This document shows positions 11,119 through 20,584 of a DNA stretch of 64,000 nt, piece by piece (the first letter of the stretch is position 1; each line of letters opens with the position of its first letter). Under the pieces are notes generated by a model, which was not told the origin of the DNA, did no database searches, and saw only the letters and a list, made by a program, of their open reading frames with translations. This DNA is from Bacteroidota bacterium (lineage in GTDB: Bacteria > Bacteroidota > Bacteroidia > Palsa-965): NCBI GenBank assembly GCA_013288325.1, contig JABDCB010000007.1, forward strand, positions 1 through 64,000, in the 5' to 3' direction. Both the position numbers and the translations under genes were made by a program.

Positions 11119-11131
11119 AAACGGTCGGTTT
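11119..11131. promoter_or_regulatory. Candidate TetR operator upstream of the efflux operon
   Basis: AAACGGTCGGTTT, near-palindrome (10/13 positions symmetric), ~90 nt upstream of the TetR start. Confidence 0.5.
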
Positions 11132-11217
11132 ATTCAAATTATAGCACAGAAACCAGCTGACAGCAAGGCTTTAAAAGATTGTATATCGGAGATCAATACT
11201 AAACTCCTTTCAACATC

Positions 11218-11820
11218 ATGAATGATACCAAGGAACATATCTTAACCGTCTCTCTGAATCTTTTTCTTCAGAAAAGTTTTAAAGAAGTGACGATGAAGGA
11301 CATTGAAGAGAAGACAAGGCTTTCAAAAGGAGCTTTTTATCACTATTTCAGCAGTAAGGAACAATTGTTTGAAGAGGTGATGGCTCATTTTTACTCCGAT
11401 ATTATGCTTACTGATTACAGCAAGTTTTCACAAACCTCCCTCTATCAGTTTTATAACGACAGCATAGACGCTAAGAAAGAAAAGATCAACACCTCCAAGG
11501 TAGTTCTGGCCAATGGGAAATCTCAGTTTACATCCAATCATTATTTTCTTCTTTTTGATGCCATGAAAATGCTGCCAAACTTTAATAAGCAGTGTGCCAA
11601 GCAACAAAAAGACGAACTGAAAGCATGGGCAACCATTATACAGGTGGCAAAAACAAACGGAGAAATTCATTCCGTTCTGAGCAATGAGCAGATTGCCAAA
11701 CTGTTTGTCTATTCCAGAAAAGGGATTGGCATTGATTGTATTATGGCCGATAATCTGGATGGGGCCAGGAAAGAAATAAAAACACTTTGGGATACACTTT
11801 ATAAGTCCCTCCAGTCTTAA
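11218..11820 (+). CDS. TetR/AcrR family transcriptional regulator
   Basis: 200 aa; ILTVSLNLFLQKSFKEVTMKDIEEKTRLSKGAFYHYFSSKEQLFEEVM is a classic TetR HTH. Confidence 0.93.
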   Translation: MNDTKEHILTVSLNLFLQKSFKEVTMKDIEEKTRLSKGAFYHYFSSKEQLFEEVMAHFYSDIMLTDYSKFSQTSLYQFYNDSIDAKKEKINTSKVVLANGKSQFTSNHYFLLFDAMKMLPNFNKQCAKQQKDELKAWATIIQVAKTNGEIHSVLSNEQIAKLFVYSRKGIGIDCIMADNLDGARKEIKTLWDTLYKSLQS

Positions 11821-11871
11821 AACATCAGCGTCCAACAAAAGCGATATTAAAAAAACTAAATCAACAAGAAG

Positions 11872-12954
11872 ATGAGTAACGTTTCAAAAAAGAAAAAGCC
11901 CGTTAAAGGAATCATTATCGGGGGGATAGCAGCGGTTGCAATTATTATCGGCACTATATACTTTATCAGCTCTGCCGCTTATGAAACAAGTGATAATGCG
12001 CAGCTTGACGGGGATATCGTACCTATCCGGTCGGGTATCACCGCCTATATTAACGCCATCCGGTTTAATGACAACCAATTGGTAAAGAAAGGAGATACCC
12101 TTCTCATTTTCGATACGGATGAGGTAAAAGCAAAGCTGGCCCAGGCTGAGGCTTCTCTTGAAAATGCAAAAGCTAATTTGCTGGCGGTTCAAAACAAAGC
12201 TCAGGCAAGTTCTGACAATGCTTCGGCATCAAAAGAAACGGCCGAATCTGATCAGCAAAGTATTGTGGCGGCAAAAGTAAAACTGCAGAAAGCCCAAAAG
12301 GATTTTGACCGAACAGCCGAACTTCAGAAAATAAAAGCTGCCACTCAGGAGCAACTGGATAATGCTGAAAGCAATTTGCAAATAGCAAAATCCGATTATT
12401 CCAGAGCTGTCAATGAGCAGGAATCAGCAAGCTCTTCCTCACTGGGATTACAGTCACAAGCCAAATCGGAACAGAACCAGATTGATCTGGCAAAAGCACA
12501 GATCAAACAAAGAGAAGCTGAGCTGACCCTGGCAAAGAAACAAGTGTCTTACGCGGTGGTGCTGGCGCCGTGCAACGGAATTGTCACCAAACGTGCTATT
12601 CAGTTGGGTCAATACGTATCCACCGGGCAATCATTATGTGTGGTCATCAATAACGAACATTTCTGGATCAGCGCCAACTTCAAGGAAACACAGCTGGAAA
12701 AAATAAAGATTGGCAATATCGTGGATATTAAAATTGATGCCTATCCCAACCTGAAGCTTACCGGCAAGGTAGAATCTTATTCAGGGGCCACCGGAGCCAA
12801 ATTTTCTTTATTGCCTCCCGACAATGCTACGGGCAACTTTATCAAAATCACACAGCGTTTTCCTTTGCGTATTTCCATTGACAATTTCCCTGCGGAAAAA
12901 GCCACGGAACTATTTCCCGGATTAAGCGCTTTTGTTAAAATCAGTACACACTAA
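11872..12954 (+). CDS. HlyD/EmrA family periplasmic adaptor
   Basis: 360 aa; TM anchor, AAYETSDNAQLDGDIVPIRSGI, long coiled coil, APCNGIVTKRAIQLGQYVSTGQSL barrel-sandwich motif. Confidence 0.93.
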   Translation: MSNVSKKKKPVKGIIIGGIAAVAIIIGTIYFISSAAYETSDNAQLDGDIVPIRSGITAYINAIRFNDNQLVKKGDTLLIFDTDEVKAKLAQAEASLENAKANLLAVQNKAQASSDNASASKETAESDQQSIVAAKVKLQKAQKDFDRTAELQKIKAATQEQLDNAESNLQIAKSDYSRAVNEQESASSSSLGLQSQAKSEQNQIDLAKAQIKQREAELTLAKKQVSYAVVLAPCNGIVTKRAIQLGQYVSTGQSLCVVINNEHFWISANFKETQLEKIKIGNIVDIKIDAYPNLKLTGKVESYSGATGAKFSLLPPDNATGNFIKITQRFPLRISIDNFPAEKATELFPGLSAFVKISTH

Positions 12955-12956
12955 GT

Positions 12957-14534
12957 ATGGAAAGCGATCTTCTCAAAGAAGACATATATCCTACCGGGGC
13001 GGCCAAATGGCTGCTCATTGCCACTGCCATATCATGCGCTGTTCTGGAGCTCATTGATACGACAGTAGTGAATGTATCCCTGCGCGAAATCAGCGGGAAC
13101 ATCGGCGCCACCACTACGGAAATAGCGTGGGTCATAACCGCCTACAGCATTGCGAACGTAATCGTTATCCCGCTTTCCAGCATGCTGTCCAATCTGTTTG
13201 GCAGGAGGTTATACTTTACAGCTTCTGTTGCCATCTTTACTTTTTCTTCTCTGATGTGTGGTCTCTCCACCAGTTTATGGACACTTGTATTCTGGCGTTT
13301 CGTACAAGGCCTGGGTGGAGGCGGACTTCTCTCTACTGCTCAATCTATCATCATCGGAGCCTTTCCTCCCAAACAAACCGGTACAGGTATGGCCATCTTT
13401 GGTATCGGTGTTATTCTGGGTCCCACCTTCGGTCCCGTACTGGGCGGATATATCACCGATAATTTTTCCTGGCACTGGGTATTCTTTATCAATGTGCCCA
13501 TCGGTGTATTAGCGGCATTTCTTTCTTTGAAATATGTGACTGATTTACCAGGCGCCGTTAAGCCTACCAAAATAGACTGGTGGGGAATTCTCTTTCTCAT
13601 CACGGGTATCGGCTCTCTTCAATATGTGCTGGAAGAAGGGGGCACGAAAGACTGGTTCTCGAGCGGAGAAATTGTCTTCTTCTTTATTCTTGCCATGATC
13701 GGGCTTGTTGCCTTCATCATCCGGGAACTGTCTATCAGTTATCCTGCCGTCAATCTGAGGTTGTATAAAAACTTCAATCTGGCTATGGGTAATATCATGA
13801 ACCTGGTGATCGGTCTTGTCATTACCGGTTCGGTTTTTATCTTTCCGCTGTTTACTCAGGTTTCTCTTGGCTGGACAGCTACACAAACCGGTGCATTCAT
13901 GATTCCCGGTGCTATGGCCACCGCCTTCGGTATGATTGCGGTAAATAAAATAATAGGTGCGGGTGTCAATCCCAAAACGGTGATCCTAACCGGGCTGGGC
14001 ATGATGTCGGCCTTTCTGATCCTGCTTTCCTTTTCAGGACCCGATTCTAACAGCAGTAATTTCTTCTGGCCTTTTATACTCCGTGGAATCGGTGCCGCAT
14101 TTATGATGATGCCTATCCTTACCCTTGCAGTAGCCGGATTAAAAGGAAAAGATCTGGCACAGGCTACAGGATTGTCGAATATGTTGCGTCAGCTGGGTGG
14201 TGCTATTGGTGTTGCATTGATCAATATATACCTCGATCATCAGAATGCCGATATCAAGAGCAATATCATTTCGAACATATCTGAATACAATACCATGACG
14301 TCGGAACGGTTGGCCTCCTTCACACAAACATTTTCTGCTGCCGGTTATAGCACGGATGATGCTGCACAAACCGCCAATGTGCTGATGGGTAGTATCGTGG
14401 ATAAGCAACAGATGCTGCTGGGCTATGATCATGGCTTTATGACTCTGGGCTTGTCTGTGCTGGGTTGTATTCCCGTTATTTTATTGATCCGTTATAAGAA
14501 AGGGCAAAAGCTGGAAAGTGTCAGCGATCATTAA
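12957..14534 (+). CDS. DHA2 family (EmrB/QacA-type) MFS efflux transporter
   Basis: 525 aa; LELIDTTVVNVSLREISGNIGATTTEIAWVITAY, GTGMAIFGIGVILGPTFGPVLGGYITDNFSWHWVFFINVPIG. Confidence 0.94.
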   Translation: MESDLLKEDIYPTGAAKWLLIATAISCAVLELIDTTVVNVSLREISGNIGATTTEIAWVITAYSIANVIVIPLSSMLSNLFGRRLYFTASVAIFTFSSLMCGLSTSLWTLVFWRFVQGLGGGGLLSTAQSIIIGAFPPKQTGTGMAIFGIGVILGPTFGPVLGGYITDNFSWHWVFFINVPIGVLAAFLSLKYVTDLPGAVKPTKIDWWGILFLITGIGSLQYVLEEGGTKDWFSSGEIVFFFILAMIGLVAFIIRELSISYPAVNLRLYKNFNLAMGNIMNLVIGLVITGSVFIFPLFTQVSLGWTATQTGAFMIPGAMATAFGMIAVNKIIGAGVNPKTVILTGLGMMSAFLILLSFSGPDSNSSNFFWPFILRGIGAAFMMMPILTLAVAGLKGKDLAQATGLSNMLRQLGGAIGVALINIYLDHQNADIKSNIISNISEYNTMTSERLASFTQTFSAAGYSTDDAAQTANVLMGSIVDKQQMLLGYDHGFMTLGLSVLGCIPVILLIRYKKGQKLESVSDH

Positions 14535-14558
14535 TCCGATTATCTAAAAGCGTTACGT

Positions 14559-15875
14559 ATGAAATATTTATTTCCAATTGCATTTTATCTTTTATCCGTT
14601 CCCTCCTATTCGCAGCAGCCTGCTGCAGTGAGTGTAGGATTGAAACAGGCTATCGAGCTGGGGTTAAAAAACCGGTATGATATCCAGTCTGGGCAATACA
14701 ATATCACCATTGCTGAAAACAACGTAAGCAAAAGCAAAAAAGAGTGGCTGCCGGATATCTCCGGTTCGGGCCGTATGGCATATAATCCTCAGATACAAGC
14801 TACTTACATACCTGGAGGTTTCTTTGGTCCTTCTCCGGAGCTGGTAGCACTTGGAGCCAACAGTTCGGCTATCTTCGGCCTTGATCTGAATCAGAATCTG
14901 TTCAAACCGGGCATTGTAACCGATACAAAAATTGCCCGCAACCATGTAGAGATGGAAAAAGAAATAACCCATCAGCAGGAAAACAATATCAAGGAACAGA
15001 TTGTCTTAGCCTATCTGAATGTCTTATTGAAAAAGCTGCAGGTTAAGATTGCAACCGATGACGAGCAGCGCTATAAGGAATATGAAGAGGTAGCCGAGGG
15101 AAAGGTAAAGTTGAGAGCATTGATTGAAAACGATTACCTGAAAGCAAAACTAGATTATGAAAATGCTAAAGTGGAAACACAAAAAGCAAAACAGAATTAT
15201 GAACTGGCTCTGGAAAATGTGAAATACCAATTGAACATTGCTCCCGAAACACAACTTACCCTCACCGATAGTTTGAATGCTCCCGATATTTCTCAGAATG
15301 CAACACTTACCAAAGCCGATGCGAATAACCGTACCGAAATCAAACAACTGATGCTGCAACAACAGGGTATCGGGCTGGAACTAAACAGAACCAGGCAGAA
15401 TGCATTGCCTTCTGTTGCTTTCATTGCTAACTACTCCGAACAGTTTTCATACAGCAATCTGGATTATGCCCTTGGGCAGTGGTGGACACCCTTCAATTAT
15501 CTGGGCATAAGGCTTAATGTGCCCATCACGTCCAACTTCAAAAACTCCAATTCCATCCGGGAGTATAAACTCAAGTCCATGCAGACCGACCTGGATCTGA
15601 AACAAAAAACAGCCGATGTCAATTACGAGATTCAAAAAGCTTCTGCCGAATTGAGCAATGCGTCACAGAATATGCAGGAAACCAAAGACAATTACAACCT
15701 GTCTAAAATCATTTACGAAAATCAGAAGTTGCAATATAATATCGGTTCGTTTCTGTACAGCAATCTGCTGGACACGGATAAATCATTGATCACCACCGAA
15801 CAGAATTATATCAAATCGGTATACGACTATCTGCTGGCAAGTATCAACTATCAAAAAGCCATCGGTACTTATTAG
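14559..15875 (+). CDS. TolC family outer membrane efflux protein
   Basis: 438 aa; signal peptide, LKQAIELGLKNRYDIQSGQYNITIAENNVSKSKKEWLPDISGSG and repeated OEP coiled-coil region. Confidence 0.92.
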   Translation: MKYLFPIAFYLLSVPSYSQQPAAVSVGLKQAIELGLKNRYDIQSGQYNITIAENNVSKSKKEWLPDISGSGRMAYNPQIQATYIPGGFFGPSPELVALGANSSAIFGLDLNQNLFKPGIVTDTKIARNHVEMEKEITHQQENNIKEQIVLAYLNVLLKKLQVKIATDDEQRYKEYEEVAEGKVKLRALIENDYLKAKLDYENAKVETQKAKQNYELALENVKYQLNIAPETQLTLTDSLNAPDISQNATLTKADANNRTEIKQLMLQQQGIGLELNRTRQNALPSVAFIANYSEQFSYSNLDYALGQWWTPFNYLGIRLNVPITSNFKNSNSIREYKLKSMQTDLDLKQKTADVNYEIQKASAELSNASQNMQETKDNYNLSKIIYENQKLQYNIGSFLYSNLLDTDKSLITTEQNYIKSVYDYLLASINYQKAIGTY

Positions 15876-15975
15876 GCTGTTACAGCTGGAAGAAGCAACC
15901 GGCTTGAATTGTTTTCTATTCCTATATTTGCTCCTGTAACCATAACCTTAAACGGTTTATACAGCCCGGCATTAT

Positions 15976-16521
15976 TTGCAAACAAGGATAACATATACAG
16001 AAGAGGAATTAGTACGGCTACTGCGTGAGCGGAACGAAGCCGTATTTTCTTATGTATATGATCATTATTCCGGAGCTTTGTTAGGCACCATCAGCCGCAT
16101 TGTACAGGAAGAAGAATCAGCCGCCGATGTATTACAGGAAGCCTTTGTAAAGATCTGGCACAACTTTTCCAGTTATGATCCTACCAAGGGACGTTTGTTT
16201 ACCTGGATGGTGAATGTGGCCAGGAATCTGGCTATTGACTATACCCGCTCCAAAAACTATAAATCGGATCTTCAAAACCAAAGCCTCTCTGATTCCGTAG
16301 GTAAAATAAACAGACAGCGAAATAGCACCCCTAATACGGATCTGATAGGACTGAAATCATTTTTGGACAAACTAAGTCCTCAACATAAGCAGATCATCGA
16401 CTTATTATATTTTGACGGGTATACACAGGAGGAGCTTTCCAAAGAACTTCAGATTCCATTGGGAACTATTAAAACAAGGGCCCGGGCTGCCATAAAGCAA
16501 CTGAGGGAGTTAGTAAAATAA
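15976..16521 (+). CDS. ECF sigma-70 factor (SigK-like)
   Basis: 181 aa; LLGTISRIVQEEESAADVLQEAFVKIWHNFSSYDPTKGRLFTWMVNVARNLAIDYTRSK; region 4 IIDLLYFDGYTQEELSKELQIPLGTIKTRARAAIKQLRELV. Confidence 0.93.
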   Translation: MQTRITYTEEELVRLLRERNEAVFSYVYDHYSGALLGTISRIVQEEESAADVLQEAFVKIWHNFSSYDPTKGRLFTWMVNVARNLAIDYTRSKNYKSDLQNQSLSDSVGKINRQRNSTPNTDLIGLKSFLDKLSPQHKQIIDLLYFDGYTQEELSKELQIPLGTIKTRARAAIKQLRELVK

Positions 16522-16525
16522 TAGC

Positions 16526-17344
16526 ATGGATATTCAGGCATACATAGAGTCGGGAGTTATTGAGCTATACGCACTGGGTCTTACCACCGCGGAAGAGACA
16601 CAGGAAGTAGAGTCCATGGCCCGTCAGCATCCTGAAGTGATGAAAGAGCTGGACGAAATACGTTCATCTCTGGAAACGTATGCTGCAAAGTATGCTGTAA
16701 CACCACCTCCGCATATCAAAGAACAGGTGATGAGCAGGATAAAGACAAATGCTCCTGCCGACGGTGGTAAGATCATTTCGATGACATCCGGCACCCGAGA
16801 GCCTGCCGCTTCCTCTTATTTAAAATATGCCGTGGCGGCAGCCTGCGTTTTGCTTGTTGCCAGCGCTGCGCTCAATTATGTTTTCTATCAGAAATGGAAA
16901 TCATCTGAAACCGAGCTTGCACAATTAAGCACCGAGAAAAAACAGGTAGCCGATCAGTTCCAAAGCCAGAAAGCCAGCTATGAGATGGTATTGAAAGATT
17001 TGGAGATTCTGAAAAATCCAAGTGTGGTAAAAATGGAAATGAAGGGGCTGTCTCCGGCTCCCGATGCAAGAGCTTATGTGCTGAAAGACATGAAGACCAA
17101 TGAGATTTTTCTGGATATCAAAAAGCTTCCTGCTCCGCCTGATAGCATGCAATATCAGTTCTGGGCGATTGTGCAGGGCAAACCGGTGGATGCAGGGATG
17201 ATCAGTTTATGTCCTCCTACCGACTCCTGCAATATCCATAAAATGAATACGATTCCCGATGCACAGGCCTTTGCCATATCCCTGGAGAAGAAAGGCGGTA
17301 ACCCGCAGCCAAAGGGACAACTGTATATGGCTTATGGTATTTAA
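16526..17344 (+). CDS. Anti-sigma factor, RskA-like
   Basis: 272 aa; directly follows the sigma factor; zinc-finger-less N-term ELYALGLTTAEETQEVESMARQHPEV, single TM, C-terminal anti-sigma-K domain (YQFWAIVQGKPVDAGMISL). Confidence 0.9.
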   Translation: MDIQAYIESGVIELYALGLTTAEETQEVESMARQHPEVMKELDEIRSSLETYAAKYAVTPPPHIKEQVMSRIKTNAPADGGKIISMTSGTREPAASSYLKYAVAAACVLLVASAALNYVFYQKWKSSETELAQLSTEKKQVADQFQSQKASYEMVLKDLEILKNPSVVKMEMKGLSPAPDARAYVLKDMKTNEIFLDIKKLPAPPDSMQYQFWAIVQGKPVDAGMISLCPPTDSCNIHKMNTIPDAQAFAISLEKKGGNPQPKGQLYMAYGI

Positions 17345-17994
17345 TCTTTTTTCTTTTCCGGATTGGGAAGAATAGTTAATGCGCCGGAAGGGCATTTCTT
17401 TACCTGTTCCACTATCTTATCTGCACTGGCCCCATTGGGATTGATCCATTTCTTCTTGGTGTAGTCAAACACTCCGGGCAGCTGTCTCCAGCAGCGTTGT
17501 GAATGCTGGCAAAATTCCGGTTTCCATACCACCGTTACCTCATCACCTGCATACTTGATTTTTTTCTCTGTTTCTCCATCTCTGAAAAGGAAGGTGCGTA
17601 CCTTAATATTACTCTCCAGGATAGCGGAAATGGGGCAATGTTTTACAATTTCCATCAAACGCTGTTTCTGCTCTTCATCTACATTGCTCATAAAAACAAT
17701 ATCCCGGTCAATGGTCGTGGTGAGTTTCCCATCCACTGTTTCCTGAAACAAATTTGCACTGACACCTATTTCAGGTATGTCCCATCCCTTTCGATCTATA
17801 TACATCCTCATGGTAACGAGGCTGCACGCAGTAAGCGAGGAGAGCAATAAGGTATATGGATCGGGACCGGAATCCGTCCCTCCGGTTTGAACAGGTTCGT
17901 CGGCTATAATTTTCCCATTACGCCATGCTATGGTGCATTGGTATTTTTGTGTTCCTATTGTTCCGTGAACCGGAGCTTCCAGTTTGTATTGCAT
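17341..17994 (-). CDS. OsmC family protein fused to a divergent YjdI-like (4Fe-4S) domain
   Basis: 217 aa; N-term OsmC (DPYTLLLSSLTACSLVTMRMYIDRKGWDI...VKHCPISAILE), C-term VVWKPEFCQHSQRCWRQLPGVFDYTKKKWINPNGASADKIVEQVKKCPSGAL. Confidence 0.88.
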   Translation of the reverse strand: MQYKLEAPVHGTIGTQKYQCTIAWRNGKIIADEPVQTGGTDSGPDPYTLLLSSLTACSLVTMRMYIDRKGWDIPEIGVSANLFQETVDGKLTTTIDRDIVFMSNVDEEQKQRLMEIVKHCPISAILESNIKVRTFLFRDGETEKKIKYAGDEVTVVWKPEFCQHSQRCWRQLPGVFDYTKKKWINPNGASADKIVEQVKKCPSGALTILPNPEKKKD

Positions 17995-18008
17995 CCTGTT
18001 GTGTTTTA

Positions 18009-18767
18009 CTAATTCATGGGTATATCCATCAGCAAAATTTCGGCATCCTGGGTATTGGCCTTTATGCTGACCTTATCTGTGTTCCAGGTTCCTAATCCAT
18101 CCCGTTCGTTTAATAGCGTTCCGTCAATGGTCACGCTGCCTTTTAATATAAAGGCATATACTCCGTTGCCGGCTTTCTTTATGATATGCTCGAGGGCAAT
18201 GTCTTTATCGAGTTTGCTGATATAAAACCAGGCGCTCTGATGAATCATCACACCGGGTCCTGCTGCATCCGGTGAAACAATTTGTTGCAATTTATTATGA
18301 CGATCGGCCGGTTGCAGGGTGATCTGATCATAACGCGGCTTCACATTTCGGGTATCAGGAAAAATCCAGATCTGCAGAAATTTTACCGACTTGTCTTTGT
18401 TCTTATTGTATTCGCTGTGGGTAACGCCGGTGCCGGCACTCATAATTTGTACATCACCGCTTTTTATTACTGCTGTATTGCCTATGCTGTCTTTATGTTC
18501 CAGATCGCCTTCCAGGGGGATGGAAACAATTTCCATATTATCGTGCGGGTGTGTACCAAAACCCATTCCGGCAGCCACCTGATCATCATTCAATACACGT
18601 AGCACACCAAAGTGCATCCGGTCAGGGTTATGATAATTTGCAAAACTGAAGGTATGGCGGCTATGCAGCCAGCCATGATCTGCGTTACCTCTTGTTTCTG
18701 CTTTATGAAGAATGCTGTTTGCCACAAGGAGTGTTTTTAATTTATTGTTTTCTATGTCACTTTGCAT
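18009..18767 (-). CDS. Pirin family protein
   Basis: Internal ATG chosen within the 277-aa ORF; GWLHSRHTFSFANYHNPDRMHFGVLRVLNDDQVAAGMGFGTHPHDNMEIVSIPLEG is pirin. Confidence 0.93.
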   Translation of the reverse strand: MQSDIENNKLKTLLVANSILHKAETRGNADHGWLHSRHTFSFANYHNPDRMHFGVLRVLNDDQVAAGMGFGTHPHDNMEIVSIPLEGDLEHKDSIGNTAVIKSGDVQIMSAGTGVTHSEYNKNKDKSVKFLQIWIFPDTRNVKPRYDQITLQPADRHNKLQQIVSPDAAGPGVMIHQSAWFYISKLDKDIALEHIIKKAGNGVYAFILKGSVTIDGTLLNERDGLGTWNTDKVSIKANTQDAEILLMDIPMN

Positions 18768-18815
18768 CACAAATTTAGAAAAACATTTTCTTTTCTGTCC
18801 TAAGTGATTATAATT

Positions 18816-18904
18816 CTGGTGGTTTTGGCTCCGCACAACCACCTGGAGATTTCTCTTGACTCTTTAGCCCATATTACGCGGGGGTAACTCCGCCCAGCCA
18901 CCAG
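18816..18904. repeat. REP-like imperfect inverted repeat pair
   Basis: ctggtggttttggctccgcacaaccacctgg and gtaactccgcccagccaccag; both related to the GGTGG(C/T)TGAGCG(G/A)AGTCGAA unit at 38483-38539. Confidence 0.55.
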
Positions 18905-18978
18905 AACGCGGGCCACAAAAGGAGCATGATTCTGTTAAGGTTCCTTTTCCCTAAGTACCTTTACTTTCATTACATTTA

Positions 18979-20097
18979 ATGATGCAAGGGAAAAAAAGGA
19001 TCGCATTTTTAGGCGCAGGAATTCTTGTCATACCCAATACGGTGGTATTGCTGGAGCATATCAGCAGGCATTATGAAATAACCATCTACGGGGAATATTA
19101 TACAGAAACGGTTTCCAATCAATTCTACCGGATAAAAACCGTTCCTAAAAACAAACTATACAGAAAGTTTAAGAATGCCCTCTATGCGTGGATGGTTCTG
19201 AAAGATCTTCGTCGTCACCGCGTTGATATTATCCATGCACATTCCACTTTTCCCAATGGTTTTTGGGGAATCGTCATCGGCAGGCTACTGAGGATTCCAG
19301 TGATAGTGAGTATGGACGCAGGAGAAGCGATCGCACTGCCCGATATACATTTCGGCGATCTGCTAAATCCCAGAAGAACCTTTATAAACAAATGGGTTAT
19401 AAAGCATGCGCACGAAGTAATTGTACCCAGCCAGTTTCACTTGCAGCATGTGCGGAACAATATAAAAACAAATCGCCCTATACGCGTTATCATCCGGGGC
19501 GTCGATATAAACACATTCAAATTCACGCAAAAACCATTGGCGAAGAAACTGACCTTTTTAAACATAGCCTATCTCCATCCGGTTAAGGATCAGGAAACCT
19601 TGCTCCGTTGTTTTGCGATCATCAGTTCTCAAACAGACTGTGAACTGATCCACATAGGAAACGATTACCACGAGGGCTATTATCAGCAATTAGCCGGTAA
19701 ATTGGGAATAGCTGACAAGGTAATATTCAAGGGGTTTATTCCCAATGCACAACTTCCAAAGTATTATGCCCAGGCCGATGTATTATTACACACCTCCCGA
19801 TTCGAAGGTCAGGCCGTGGTTATCAACGAAGCTATGGCATCCGGTTTATTAGTATGCGGTACTAACGTTGGCATACTGTCCGATCTCGCAAATGAGTGCT
19901 GTCTTACCGTTCCGCCTCAGGATGCGGAAGGTCTTGCCACAAGGGTGAAGGCCTTGCTTGAAAATGAAGAGGAAATAAAACGACTTTGTACCAATGCCTA
20001 TGATTGGACACTGAAGAATAATCTTGTGCAGACTGTGGAAAAACATCTTGATCTATATTCTTCCATAGTGCACTCCGCCCCTCGAAAGGATTTATAA
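18979..20097 (+). CDS. Glycosyltransferase family 4 (GT1 superfamily)
   Basis: 372 aa; IIHAHSTFPNGFWGIVIGRLLRIPVIVSMDAGEA, YYAQADVLLHTSRFEGQAVVINEAMASGLLVCGTNVG. Confidence 0.93.
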   Translation: MMQGKKRIAFLGAGILVIPNTVVLLEHISRHYEITIYGEYYTETVSNQFYRIKTVPKNKLYRKFKNALYAWMVLKDLRRHRVDIIHAHSTFPNGFWGIVIGRLLRIPVIVSMDAGEAIALPDIHFGDLLNPRRTFINKWVIKHAHEVIVPSQFHLQHVRNNIKTNRPIRVIIRGVDINTFKFTQKPLAKKLTFLNIAYLHPVKDQETLLRCFAIISSQTDCELIHIGNDYHEGYYQQLAGKLGIADKVIFKGFIPNAQLPKYYAQADVLLHTSRFEGQAVVINEAMASGLLVCGTNVGILSDLANECCLTVPPQDAEGLATRVKALLENEEEIKRLCTNAYDWTLKNNLVQTVEKHLDLYSSIVHSAPRKDL

Positions 20098-20442
20098 TTT
20101 CGGGTGACCCAGAAAATCACCATCTACAATCAGCAGCTTGGTACCATTCTCCGTAACAGAGCGATGCACACTCAGGTCGTCCGATACCACATAGGTCATA
20201 CCTTTCAAAAGCCGTATCTGCTCACCTGATTTAAGTTCGCTTACAAAATCACCTTCCAGGCAATACACAATATGTCCTTTGCTGCACCAATGATCGGCCA
20301 GATAACCTGGCGTATATTCCACCAGACGTATGCGCAGACCAGGAAACTGTATCGTTTGCCAATAGGCTAATCCGGAATCTCCGGGATGGATTGTTTTTTC
20401 TATTCCTGTCCAGTCTATGTGGGTGAAAGGGATATTGCTCAT
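20092..20442 (-). CDS. DHCW-motif cupin fold protein
   Basis: 116 aa; RLVEYTPGYLADHWCSKGHIVYCLEGDFVSELKSGEQIRLLKGMTYVVSDD. Confidence 0.8.
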   Translation of the reverse strand: MSNIPFTHIDWTGIEKTIHPGDSGLAYWQTIQFPGLRIRLVEYTPGYLADHWCSKGHIVYCLEGDFVSELKSGEQIRLLKGMTYVVSDDLSVHRSVTENGTKLLIVDGDFLGHPKL

Positions 20443-20584
20443 CTTAATAGTTGATCGTTTAAACCTAAAGATATAGAAGATTATTATATCGTTGTATATC
20501 TTCGGCTTTAATCAGAAACAACCTGGCACTTTGGAATCACGATTCGAATTTCGTTTCTTTATAAGCATATTCACTCCTTTTGCT

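Noticed and set aside
13127-13886. Alternative ORFs inside the MFS transporter on both strands
   Set aside because: Out-of-frame shadows of a well-supported DHA2 transporter.
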